A stretch of DNA of 64,000 nt from Candidatus Hodarchaeum mangrovi (GTDB lineage: Archaea; Asgardarchaeota; Heimdallarchaeia; Hodarchaeales; Hodarchaeaceae): assembly GCA_016839515.1 (NCBI GenBank), contig JAEOUE010000254.1, forward strand, positions 20,932-84,931. Reading direction: 5' to 3'. The notes beneath the pieces were generated by a model. The model saw nothing but the letters and a program-made list of their open reading frames with translations. It searched no databases and was not told where the DNA came from. This document shows, in pieces, positions 56,519 to 64,000 of this stretch. Each line of letters opens with the position of its first letter. Position 1 is the first letter of the stretch. A program made the position numbers and the translations under genes.

Positions 56519-57907
56519 ATGACCTTTGAGAATCTTCATTATCCTGAAGCTCCAAAAATTATTGATAAGCTTCCAGGAAAAAAAGCGCGAGATATACTCA
56601 AAAAACAATATGAAATTGAAGGTAAAGCTGTCTCTTACCCAAAAGCTATTCCATTAGTAATTGGTGAAGGTAGAGGAGCAACTATTAAGGATAGCGATGG
56701 TAATATCTTTATTGATTTTTTTGCAGGGGCTGGAGTGGTTGCATTAGGCCACTGTAATCCAATTATAATAAAAGCAGTAGAAGAACAGCAAAAAAAGATA
56801 ACACACACACTAGATTTTCCTACCGAAATACGTATCAGACTAGTTGAGAAAATTCGTGGAATTTTACCTGATAAACTTAGAGATAAAATGAGAATTCAAT
56901 TTGGGGGACCCACAGGTTCAGATGCTGTGGAAATGGCAATCAAATTTGCTAAATGTATGACTCAACGAAGAGCTTTTATCTCATTTGAAGGAGCGTACCA
57001 TGGCATGACATCAGGAGCTCTCTCATTAACCTCAGGAAGATTTTGGAAGGAACAATATTTACCATTACTCTCAGAAATACATTTTCTTCCCTATGCTTAT
57101 TGTTATAGATGTCCTTTCCAAAGGATACCAGACACTTGTGAGAGAATTTGTGCTCAATATTATGATTATAAACTGAATGATCCTCATTCAGGTGTTACCC
57201 AACCTGCAGGTACAATAATCGAGCCAGTTCAAGGTGAAGGAGGATCTATTATCCCACCAAAAGGATTTATTAAACAAATTCAAGAAATAAGTCAGAATTA
57301 TGATATCCCAATCATTTTTGATGAGATACAATCAGGTTTCAATAGAACTGGTAAATTTTTTTCATTTGAGCATGATGGAGCAGTACCTGACATCATAACA
57401 ATGTCTAAAGCTCTGGGGGGTGGTTTCCCATTGTCAGCAATAGCATATAGGGAAGAATTTGATGAAAAGGAAAAATGGGTTAAAGGAGCTCATATCGGAA
57501 CTTTTAGAGGAAATGTCTCAGCTATGGCTGCAGGTGTTGCAACTATTGATTTCATGATTGATTATAATCTATCCGAACATGTTAAAAAATTAGGAACCTA
57601 CATGGTACAATCATTGAAAGATTTAGAGAGAAATTCAGACATTATTGGTGAGGTTCGAGGAAAAGGGTTAATGATAGGGCTAGAAGTAGTAGTTAATAAG
57701 GAAACCAAACAACCTTCGGAAGAGCTAGCTAGACAGATTAGAACAGAAGCATTCAACCGAGGAGTATTAGTAGAAATAGGTGGCCATTATAACAATGTAG
57801 TACGGTTACTGCCACCATTAGTAATAACACAAGATCTAGCAGAGAAAGGGATTGAAATTTTAAAAACAACTATTGAAATGGTTCAGAATACTTCTAACTA
57901 TGTGTAA
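56519..57907 (+). CDS. Class III PLP aminotransferase
   Basis: A 462-residue class III aminotransferase (4-aminobutyrate, ornithine or broad amino-acid racemase type). The PLP lysine is in TMSKALGGGFP (near residue 297), with FDEIQSGFNRTG before it. A CxxC-x8-CxxxC cluster (C195, C198, C207, C211) lies in an archaeal insertion, as in some Thermococcales enzymes. ATG 56519 has GTGAT upstream; a GTG at 56510 is also in frame. The gene is convergent with an M20 hydrolase gene and overlaps it by 14 bases. Substrate not determined. Confidence 0.87.
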   Translation: MTFENLHYPEAPKIIDKLPGKKARDILKKQYEIEGKAVSYPKAIPLVIGEGRGATIKDSDGNIFIDFFAGAGVVALGHCNPIIIKAVEEQQKKITHTLDFPTEIRIRLVEKIRGILPDKLRDKMRIQFGGPTGSDAVEMAIKFAKCMTQRRAFISFEGAYHGMTSGALSLTSGRFWKEQYLPLLSEIHFLPYAYCYRCPFQRIPDTCERICAQYYDYKLNDPHSGVTQPAGTIIEPVQGEGGSIIPPKGFIKQIQEISQNYDIPIIFDEIQSGFNRTGKFFSFEHDGAVPDIITMSKALGGGFPLSAIAYREEFDEKEKWVKGAHIGTFRGNVSAMAAGVATIDFMIDYNLSEHVKKLGTYMVQSLKDLERNSDIIGEVRGKGLMIGLEVVVNKETKQPSEELARQIRTEAFNRGVLVEIGGHYNNVVRLLPPLVITQDLAEKGIEILKTTIEMVQNTSNYV

Positions 57908-59087
57908 AAGATCTAATTAATCGAATATAAAATTCTGTCGCTTTAATTAACTGATTTATAGCCACTTGGTCTTCTGGAGTATGTGCATGTTCTTCTTTTC
58001 CTGGGCCAAATCCTATTGTTGGAATATTAAAAATACCTTTGGTTGCTGCTCCATTTGTAGAAAAAGGCCAATATTTCAATTTAGGTTCTTCTTGGAATTG
58101 TTCACGATAAACCCCCATTGCCTGTTGAACGAAAGGATGCTTTTGATCCATTATCCAAGAGGGATAATAGGATTTAAAAGTAAATTTTTTTCTTGAATTT
58201 AACTGTACAGTATATTCAGGAATAAATATACGAGTCTGAATAGTTTTAAAGGATTCTAAGTTCTTTAATTGTTCAATTGCAGTAATATCAGATTCATTAG
58301 AAACCAATCGTCGATCAACATATATGATTGCTTTATCAGGGGTTGCATTAATATTAGGACTACTTGACTCTATTGCTGTGACACTTATTTGAGCTTTTCC
58401 TAACAGAGGATCTATGTGAAGATTCTTCTGAAGTTTTCTTATGTCCTCAATAATAGGGAGTAGGTTATAAATGGCATTAATACCTTGGTCAGGATTAGCT
58501 CCATGGGCCGAAATTCCATTAGTTGTTATTTTTAGATCAACTCGTCCTTTTTGACCGATAGCAATCTGAAGATTCGAAGGTTCTGTTAATATAACTTTAT
58601 CTGGTTTAATTCTTTCCACTTCAATTAAATGTTGCCAATTAAGTCCTTCATGTTCTTCTTCTCTTACTGAACCTACGAAAATTATCTGCAAATTGTCAGG
58701 AATACCAATTTCAGTCAAAATTTTTAATGCATAAAGAGTGGTAGCAAGACCTCCTTTTTGATCTGAAGCACCTCTTCCATAAATTATTTCATTCTCAATT
58801 TTTCCATTAAACGGTTCATGTTTCCAATTTTCAGGATTACCCACATCAACCGTATCCATGTGACTATCAAAGGCAATAATTTGCGATCCATTTCCTAAAC
58901 TCCCATAAAGATTACCTATTGCATCAATAGTAATATCATCAAAGCCAATATGCTCCATTTCACCTTTGATAAGTTTTCTAACATCATCTTCCTTTCCAGG
59001 CGGTGAAGGTATACTTATTAGCTCTTGAGTAAATTTAATCAGCTTATCTTTCTTTTCATTAACTAAAAAATTAATTTTATTATTCAT
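57894..59087 (-). CDS. M20-family metallohydrolase (deacetylase/dipeptidase)
   Basis: A 397-residue M20 peptidase-family enzyme of the ArgE/DapE/YgeY type. Metal ligands are in FDSHMDTVDVG, YGRGASDQKGG, SVREEEHEG (catalytic Glu pair) and the late GKEEHAHTPEDQV. The dimerisation domain is about 180-290. It would deacylate or split N-acyl amino acids or dipeptides in the cytoplasm. It is convergent with the class III aminotransferase gene; the two could act on related amines but are not one operon. Confidence 0.9.
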   Translation of the reverse strand: MNNKINFLVNEKKDKLIKFTQELISIPSPPGKEDDVRKLIKGEMEHIGFDDITIDAIGNLYGSLGNGSQIIAFDSHMDTVDVGNPENWKHEPFNGKIENEIIYGRGASDQKGGLATTLYALKILTEIGIPDNLQIIFVGSVREEEHEGLNWQHLIEVERIKPDKVILTEPSNLQIAIGQKGRVDLKITTNGISAHGANPDQGINAIYNLLPIIEDIRKLQKNLHIDPLLGKAQISVTAIESSSPNINATPDKAIIYVDRRLVSNESDITAIEQLKNLESFKTIQTRIFIPEYTVQLNSRKKFTFKSYYPSWIMDQKHPFVQQAMGVYREQFQEEPKLKYWPFSTNGAATKGIFNIPTIGFGPGKEEHAHTPEDQVAINQLIKATEFYIRLIRSFTHS

Positions 59088-59270
59088 AATACCGTCTCAA
59101 ATGAAGGATTTTTGATTAGAAGTATTATGTTCTAGTTGAAAAAATTTTAGATAAAATTTTCTTTTCAATAATTTTCATGACTGCTTACTTGATTTAAAAT
59201 TACTGATAAGTGTGAACATTCCGAATTTCAAATCTAAAAATACATATTAGACTCTTTAGTTTGTTTTATC

Positions 59271-60605
59271 ATGAAAAAATTGAGTAGCTATTTTTATTTG
59301 GTTATTTTATTAGGAATTACCCTATTTTCTCTTATTTTATTTTCTCAATCTTCCCAATTTCAACTTAAAGGTGAATATCTGCCTTCAGTAAAGTTTGAAC
59401 TTATGAAAGTATTTTCCAACCTTACATTCACGAAGCCTTTAGGCCTTTATTCCGACACAAAAGATTTTTTATACGTTGTTGAACAAGAAGGATTAATTAA
59501 AAAATTTAAAAATCAGTATAATACCTCATCCACAGAGATTTTTATCGATTTACGTGATAAAGTCCTTTTGGGAGGGGAACAGGGACTACTTGGATTTGCA
59601 TTTCATCCACAATTTCTATCAAATGGTCAATTTTTCGTGGATTACACCGCTGATAACCCTAGAAGAACTATTATATCTCGTTTTAGTCTTTTAGACACAC
59701 AATCTGTAAACTATAGCTCTGAGATGATAATTTTGGAAGTTCCTCAACCATTTAACAATCATAATGGAGGACAAATCGCTTTTGGGCCCGATGGATATCT
59801 TTACATAGCTTTAGGAGATGGTGGAAGTGGAGGGGATCCATATAATCATGGTCAAAATCGTTCAACGTTATTAGGATCAATTTTACGATTAGATGTGAAT
59901 TCAAAGACATTAACTACAAATTATACAATTCCTCCAGATAATCCTTTTGTTGGGAATTTATTAGGATATAGAGAAGAAATATTTGCATATGGATTGCGAA
60001 ATCCTTGGCGCTTTAGCTTTGATTCCTTTTCAGGAACCTTATGGGCAGCAGATGTGGGGCAGAATATGTGGGAAGAAATTAATATCGTTGAAAAAGGGAA
60101 AAATTATGGATGGAGAATAACAGAAGGATTTGAATGTTATAACCCTTCAGTCGATTGTAACCGTGCTGACTTAATTGACCCTATCTTTGCTTATGGACAT
60201 GACCTAGGAGCTTCCATCACAGGTGGATTTATATATCGAGGATTGGAACTCTCAGTTCTCTTTGGATATTATCTTTATGCAGATTTTATATCAGGAGTTA
60301 TTTGGGCTTTGAAATTAACAAATGGAATAGAAAATTATATTCTAGTTGATACTCCATTAAATATTGCTTCTTTTGGTTTAGATAAATCAAATGAATTTTA
60401 TCTTTGTGCATTTGATGGGTATATCTACAAGCTGATTTATGATCATTCATCATCAAATTTGACTACTAGTTCTGCATTAATAACTGAAAGTTCATTTCTA
60501 ATTAGTTCCACCCAATCCACATTCCCTACCTCAAGTCCATATCTGCAATTTCTATTAGGATTACTCTTCCTGTACATTATTTCTAGAAAAATTATACGCA
60601 AATAA
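59271..60605 (+). CDS. Anchored glucose/sorbosone dehydrogenase-like beta-propeller (PQQ-type fold)
   Basis: A 444-residue exported protein. An N-terminal hydrophobic segment (residues 9-28) is a signal or anchor. The body is a six-bladed propeller of the PQQ-dependent soluble sugar dehydrogenase/HHIP type: GLLGFAFHPQF, NHNGGQIAFGPDG, GLRNPWRFSFD and DVGQNMWEEIN. The C terminus has a Ser/Thr-rich stalk (around 390-425) and a final helix with basic end (LGLLFLYIISRKIIRK). It is therefore displayed outside the cell membrane. Whether it binds PQQ is uncertain. Confidence 0.85.
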   Translation: MKKLSSYFYLVILLGITLFSLILFSQSSQFQLKGEYLPSVKFELMKVFSNLTFTKPLGLYSDTKDFLYVVEQEGLIKKFKNQYNTSSTEIFIDLRDKVLLGGEQGLLGFAFHPQFLSNGQFFVDYTADNPRRTIISRFSLLDTQSVNYSSEMIILEVPQPFNNHNGGQIAFGPDGYLYIALGDGGSGGDPYNHGQNRSTLLGSILRLDVNSKTLTTNYTIPPDNPFVGNLLGYREEIFAYGLRNPWRFSFDSFSGTLWAADVGQNMWEEINIVEKGKNYGWRITEGFECYNPSVDCNRADLIDPIFAYGHDLGASITGGFIYRGLELSVLFGYYLYADFISGVIWALKLTNGIENYILVDTPLNIASFGLDKSNEFYLCAFDGYIYKLIYDHSSSNLTTSSALITESSFLISSTQSTFPTSSPYLQFLLGLLFLYIISRKIIRK

Positions 60606-60745
60606 TTCGTGATTTTACCTTGAGAAAAGTTAGGTAATATAAATAAGAGTTGGGGGCAATTTTTAGTAAAATAATTTGAGTACTTTTTTTAACTATGAGG
60701 ACAGAAATTAATTTAGTATAAATCTCAATTTCAAAATATTCAGTG

Positions 60746-60750
60746 GGTGG
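60746..60750 (+). promoter_or_regulatory. Ribosome binding site before an ACG codon
   Basis: GGTGG with a 7-base spacer to ACG 60758, the same arrangement as at 15393. It supports initiation at ACG for the longin-like gene that follows. Confidence 0.45.
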
Positions 60751-60757
60751 ATAAACT

Positions 60758-61534
60758 ACGTTCGGCCTTGATATCATCTCTAAACCTGGATTTTTATTAC
60801 TTTCCCATGAATTTGTCAAGGGTTGGTTATATGAAGTTAATACAGGAATTAAAGATCAGGACATTCATGCAAGTCTTATGAGTGCAGCTATCAATACACT
60901 CAAAGAGACTCAAGGTCAAACAATTACAGCTATTCGGCACGTAGGATTTACACTCTTATTATATGAGGGATTATTAACATATGGTATCTTAACAACTTCC
61001 GAGGCAGAATATGATCCTATTCAGTTTGAGTTCCTACGTGAGGTAATTTTGAAATTTGAATTAATGTTTTCATTTGAATTGTCATCGGGGACTCTGTTTA
61101 CCCGCAGTGATTTTGAGGTATTCCATCAAATTGTGGATGAAATGTATGATAAAATGGTGGGTATTGATGTTGATGGACTCAGGAAAATTTTGAAAGTAAT
61201 GAATTATTCAAAAATTAGAAATTTTATTGTCTACGAAAATCATCACTTTCAACCTGTTTTTACAAGTATCGTCGACCCGCTTGTTAATATCCCCCTTCAT
61301 AAAATCACTAAAATCTTCCGAGAAATGAATTATCTCTGCGAACCAGTTGATGGAGCTTCATGTGAGATAGATTTTGATGATATATGGATTTCTGGAGTAA
61401 GAATCCCAACTCATTGGCTAATTTTATTATCACCAGTTCAAAGGTTAAATCGTGCAAGTTTATACACTGAATTAAACGCAATCCGAGATACTTTATTAAG
61501 GAAAGAGAATAATTCATATATTTCAAATAATTAG
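60758..61534 (+). CDS. Longin/roadblock-like protein with apparent ACG start
   Basis: The frame from the first ATG (60878) gives 218 residues, but coding-like sequence continues upstream in the same frame to a TAA at 60752. The extra piece (FGLDIISKPGFLLLSHEFVK and onward) supplies the first strand and helix expected of the domain that follows. No ATG, GTG or TTG lies in it. GGTGG 7 nt before ACG 60758 gives 258 residues. The domain order (strand, helix SLMSAAINTLKETQ, strands, helix) resembles the longin/roadblock-like domain of 29732-30961. The C-terminal 110 residues are helical. Alternatives are a start at 60878 or an upstream frameshift. Confidence 0.55.
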   Translation, partial: TFGLDIISKPGFLLLSHEFVKGWLYEVNTGIKDQDIHASLMSAAINTLKETQGQTITAIRHVGFTLLLYEGLLTYGILTTSEAEYDPIQFEFLREVILKFELMFSFELSSGTLFTRSDFEVFHQIVDEMYDKMVGIDVDGLRKILKVMNYSKIRNFIVYENHHFQPVFTSIVDPLVNIPLHKITKIFREMNYLCEPVDGASCEIDFDDIWISGVRIPTHWLILLSPVQRLNRASLYTELNAIRDTLLRKENNSYISNN

Positions 61535-61742
61535 ATTTTAAACGGACTGGTTAACTTCTGTATCAATGCATTCATACATAATAAGGATCTATTAGCCCTA
61601 TAAGGAAACTTCCTTCGTTTAGTTAATAAATTACTTTAGTTTTATTTAACATCAAGAAACTCATTTTGCTTTTCTTCAATCAATACTATTCTGCGAATAA
61701 CGTTAAGAGTAGATTTTTTAACTCAACTATTGTTAAGATTAT

Positions 61743-63002
61743 ATGAAGGTTTATACTTTGAAAGTATTTCTGGATAACAATTCTAGTTCCAAAGTTTCGG
61801 AAACAGTAGTAAAAGCTATGATACCGTACTTTACCGATATAGTTTCTCCACCAGGAAGTGAATATGGTATTTCAGCGGGAATTGAAGCTAAAGAAGCTCT
61901 TGATGAAGCACGTAGAGTCATTGCAGAGAAACTCAATGCTGATCCTGATGAAATTGTTTTTACAAGTGGTCAAACAGAGTCAAACAATTTAGCGATTAAG
62001 GGGGTTGCATTTGCAAACCTTAATAATGAAAATAAATATATAATCGCCTCTAGTGTTTCCCACTTCTCGGTATTAGACAGTTTGGAGTCATTAAAGAAGT
62101 ATTTTGGCTTTGAATATGATTTAATTAAGGTAGATTCAGAGGGATTCATCGATAGAACTCACTTATCTGAATTATTAGCCAAAAATCCTCTAATAGTCTC
62201 TATCCCTCATGGTAATCAAGAAATTGGCACTGTAGAAGATCTTGAGGACATTATTGCTCTTTGTCATAAATTTAATTCCTTAATTCATATTGAAGCGTCT
62301 TATAGTTTTTGTAAAGTTCCTTTAGATGCTTCTAAGCCAGATTTAGTAACAGTAACGAGTCACTTAATCCATGGACCAAAAGGAGTAGGAGCATTAAAGA
62401 TTGGAAAAAAAGTAAAAATTGTACGGCTCATGGATGGAGGTCTCCAAGAAAATAAAAAACGTGGAGGAACAGAAAATATTCCAGGAATAGTGGGTTTTGC
62501 TACAGCTGTATCTGAATATACACCAGAAATTAATAAATATACACAAGAACTTAGAGACTACTTATGGGAAAATTTAAAGAAAAATATTGCTAATTTTCAG
62601 CTTACAGGAGCAGTAGATAAAACAAAAAGATTACCAAATCATCTTTCCCTTGTATTTAACTATGTTGAGGGAGAATCGATCTTGCTTCATCTAGATATGC
62701 TAGGATTTATGATTGCAACAGGTAGTGCATGTTCTTCAAAACGACTTGAAGCCAGTCATGTTCTTACAGCCATAGGATTACCAACGGAAGTAAGTCATGG
62801 AAGTGTTCGGATTGCAGTTAGTCAATATAATACAAAGGAAGAAATAGATGCGTTTATTCCTGAATTAGCAAAAGTCATTAAACGTCTTAGAGAAATGAGT
62901 CCTGTTAATGCGGAATTTATGAAAGAATATTTTGAGATGAAAGCAAGTGGAAAAATACATGATGAACATGATCATCATGATGAAATAGAAGAGCATGATT
63001 AA
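61743..63002 (+). CDS. NifS/IscS-like protein lacking the PLP lysine
   Basis: A 419-residue protein with the full fold of a class V cysteine desulfurase. Present are FLDNNSSSKVSE, FTSGQTESNN, SVSHFSVL, the GPKGVGAL turn and the persulfide-loop TGSACSSKR with Cys 330. However, the cofactor-binding set is altered. In S206-H207-L208, Leu replaces the lysine that forms the Schiff base in SHKxxGPKG. The usual Asp is Glu 184 and the usual Gln is Tyr 187. Normal PLP chemistry seems impossible. A His/Asp-rich tail (407-419) could bind metal. It heads an operon with IscU, TusA and FTR1-like genes. It may be a persulfide carrier or IscU platform (inference). Confidence 0.85.
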   Translation: MKVYTLKVFLDNNSSSKVSETVVKAMIPYFTDIVSPPGSEYGISAGIEAKEALDEARRVIAEKLNADPDEIVFTSGQTESNNLAIKGVAFANLNNENKYIIASSVSHFSVLDSLESLKKYFGFEYDLIKVDSEGFIDRTHLSELLAKNPLIVSIPHGNQEIGTVEDLEDIIALCHKFNSLIHIEASYSFCKVPLDASKPDLVTVTSHLIHGPKGVGALKIGKKVKIVRLMDGGLQENKKRGGTENIPGIVGFATAVSEYTPEINKYTQELRDYLWENLKKNIANFQLTGAVDKTKRLPNHLSLVFNYVEGESILLHLDMLGFMIATGSACSSKRLEASHVLTAIGLPTEVSHGSVRIAVSQYNTKEEIDAFIPELAKVIKRLREMSPVNAEFMKEYFEMKASGKIHDEHDHHDEIEEHD

Positions 63003-63003
63003 G

Positions 63004-63411
63004 ATGGCACATCTATATTCAAAAGAAGTTATAGATCTATTTATGAATCCCCAAAATATGGGTGAAATAGAAAATCCCGATGGGGTAGGTAAGATAGGTA
63101 ATCCTGTATGTGGAGACATTATGTGGATTTATCTTAAGATCAATCCTGAATCCGATGTAATTGAAGACATTAAAGTAAAAACTTTCGGTTGTGTAGCAGC
63201 TATTGCTACGAGCTCAAAGACAACAATGATGACCAAAGGAAAAACGCTAAAAGAGGCTTATAGATTAACAAAAAAGCAGGTAGCAGATGAATTAGGTGGT
63301 TTACCTAAACAAAAAATGCATTGTTCTAACCTTGCTGTTGATGCCTTACACAGAGCTATGGAAGATTATCTGAAGAAAAATGGCCGTTCAATGGATGAAT
63401 TGGTGGATTAA
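63004..63411 (+). CDS. iscU: IscU-like Fe-S cluster scaffold protein
   Basis: About 135 residues from ATG 63004, which follows the NifS-like stop by one base; ATG 62995 overlaps that gene and is also possible. The three scaffold cysteines are present in NPVCGD (36), FGCVAAIA (63) and MHCSNLAVDAL (107). The Asp next to the first cysteine is retained. It assembles [2Fe-2S] or [4Fe-4S] clusters for transfer. Its position between the altered NifS and TusA suggests sulfur is delivered by one or both. Confidence 0.9.
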   Translation: MAHLYSKEVIDLFMNPQNMGEIENPDGVGKIGNPVCGDIMWIYLKINPESDVIEDIKVKTFGCVAAIATSSKTTMMTKGKTLKEAYRLTKKQVADELGGLPKQKMHCSNLAVDALHRAMEDYLKKNGRSMDELVD

Positions 63412-63416
63412 ACATA

Positions 63417-63671
63417 TTGTCTGGTCTATTAGTGGATGAAACTATTGATATAACAGGATTAATTTGTCCTGTTCCACTTATAGAAACACGACGAGCTATT
63501 AAAAGAGCAAAAGAAGGACAGTTAATCGAATTTATTGGCACATCAGCTGAATCTACATCACGAAAAGACATCTTATTGGCAATAGAAAATTTGAAACAAG
63601 AACTTCTTTCTAATGAAAACATTTTGGATTCAGATAAATGGCGTATAATAATAAGAGTACAAAAAGAATAA
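63417..63671 (+). CDS. tusA: TusA-like sulfur carrier
   Basis: An 84-residue TusA/SirA-family protein with the active CPxP motif in LICPVPLIETRRAI (Cys 17). The fold's second strand is LIEFIGTSAES. The start is TTG 63417 with GGTGG overlapping the IscU stop upstream. These proteins relay persulfide sulfur. Encoded right behind IscU, it may bring sulfur that the NifS-like protein can no longer release from cysteine. The downstream iron permease gene begins 118 bases later. Confidence 0.88.
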   Translation: MSGLLVDETIDITGLICPVPLIETRRAIKRAKEGQLIEFIGTSAESTSRKDILLAIENLKQELLSNENILDSDKWRIIIRVQKE

Positions 63672-63789
63672 ATGATGTAATATTAAATCCTTATTCAAAT
63701 TAATGATTAATTCCGCAAAATACTGTGTTTTTAACGAATATAATTTTCAAAAAAATATTACAATCACTTACATTTGAAGCGGTGTAAAT

Positions 63790-64000
63790 ATGATTATTGA
63801 ATTGTTTCCTATTTTAATTTTTAGCCTAGTAACTTCTCTCAGAGAAGTATTAGAGGCTGCATTAATAATTGGTATTATATTAGGATATTTAAATGTTATT
63901 GATCATAGAGAAATGAAAAAAGATGTATTATATGGAATTCTGAGTGCTATTTGGGCTAGTATTTTATTGGCAATTATTTTTTTGACTTTTTTTTCTGGAT
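63790..64000 (+). CDS. FTR1-family iron permease, 3' end cut by the window edge
   Basis: The frame begins at ATG 63790 with GGTG upstream and continues past the right edge (70 codons seen). The first helix ends in SLREVLEAALIIGIILGY, the RExLE motif of FTR1/EfeU high-affinity iron permeases. A second hydrophobic helix follows before the edge. Standing behind IscU and TusA genes on the same strand, it would supply iron for cluster assembly. The rest of the protein, including the second RExLE copy, lies outside the window. Confidence 0.85.
   Translation, partial: MIIELFPILIFSLVTSLREVLEAALIIGIILGYLNVIDHREMKKDVLYGILSAIWASILLAIIFLTFFSG

Noticed and set aside
60592..60819. Minus-strand frame of 75 codons
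   Set aside because: No ribosome site or motif, and it overlaps the upstream extension of the longin-like gene on the plus strand.
1..64000. tRNA genes, rRNA genes, CRISPR arrays and insertion sequences
   Set aside because: Looked for by eye (cloverleaf TPsiC-like GGTTCGA motifs, regularly spaced repeats, transposase motifs); none was convincing.

Overview
The window is AT-rich and densely coded on both strands, and it reads as part of an Asgard (promethearchaeal) genome. The evidence is a Ras/Rab-type small GTPase, several proteins with longin/roadblock-like domains, a zinc-ribbon protein with a long polyproline linker, a type II methionine aminopeptidase, a tungsten-type aldehyde ferredoxin oxidoreductase and ribosome binding sites of the archaeal GGTGA type. 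TTG and GTG starts are common and usually have a clear Shine-Dalgarno (SD) site. The genus cannot be fixed from sequence alone. I see no rRNA, tRNA, CRISPR array or insertion sequence.

Layout. 0-5.7 kb: a truncated PAS-histidine kinase, then a minus-strand operon of two SDR dehydrogenases and two 2-hydroxyacyl-CoA dehydratase/benzoyl-CoA reductase-like subunits. 5.8-15.3 kb: a longin-like protein, a membrane protein, a ZIP metal transporter, a UbiA prenyltransferase, a GNAT protein, a solitary DNA methyltransferase and a small GTPase directly followed by a winged-helix-like partner. 15.4-20.4 kb: an asymmetric heterodimeric ABC exporter whose first gene appears to start at CTG, a small Cys/His protein, the polyproline protein and a NUDIX pseudogene. 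20.6-31 kb: a radical SAM/HhH protein with its DUF4130 partner, thymidine kinase, a rhodanese-MBL protein, methyltransferases and membrane proteins, one ending in a longin-like domain.

31-36.6 kb: a catabolic operon (aldehyde:ferredoxin oxidoreductase, SCP2 protein, class II aldolase, FGGY kinase, 2-hydroxyacid dehydrogenase). 36.7-38.9 kb: two divergent genes with visibly higher G+C, probably acquired, followed by about 1 kb without genes. 39.9-41.8 kb: the most striking locus, an HgcA-like corrinoid membrane protein fused to an N-terminal SAM-dependent methyltransferase, followed by an HgcB-like ferredoxin. This is an hgcAB-type mercury-methylation pair in a form I do not know from described systems. 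41.8-52 kb: aldo/keto reductase, transporters, map, a HEAT-repeat protein, GDPD and an OLD-family nuclease. 52-59 kb: an amino-acid-type dehydrogenase complex (FAD oxidase plus multi-iron-sulfur reductase), a class III aminotransferase and an M20 hydrolase. 59-61.5 kb: an anchored sugar dehydrogenase and another longin-like protein whose frame extends upstream to an apparent ACG start. 61.7-64 kb: a sulfur/iron operon (NifS-like, IscU, TusA, FTR1) in which the NifS-like protein lacks the PLP lysine.

Two themes stand out. One is methyl and sulfur chemistry around metals: the methyltransferase-HgcA fusion with HgcB, and the altered NifS beside IscU, TusA and an iron permease. The other is probable initiation at near-cognate codons (CTG, ACG), both 7 nt after the same GGTGG site.
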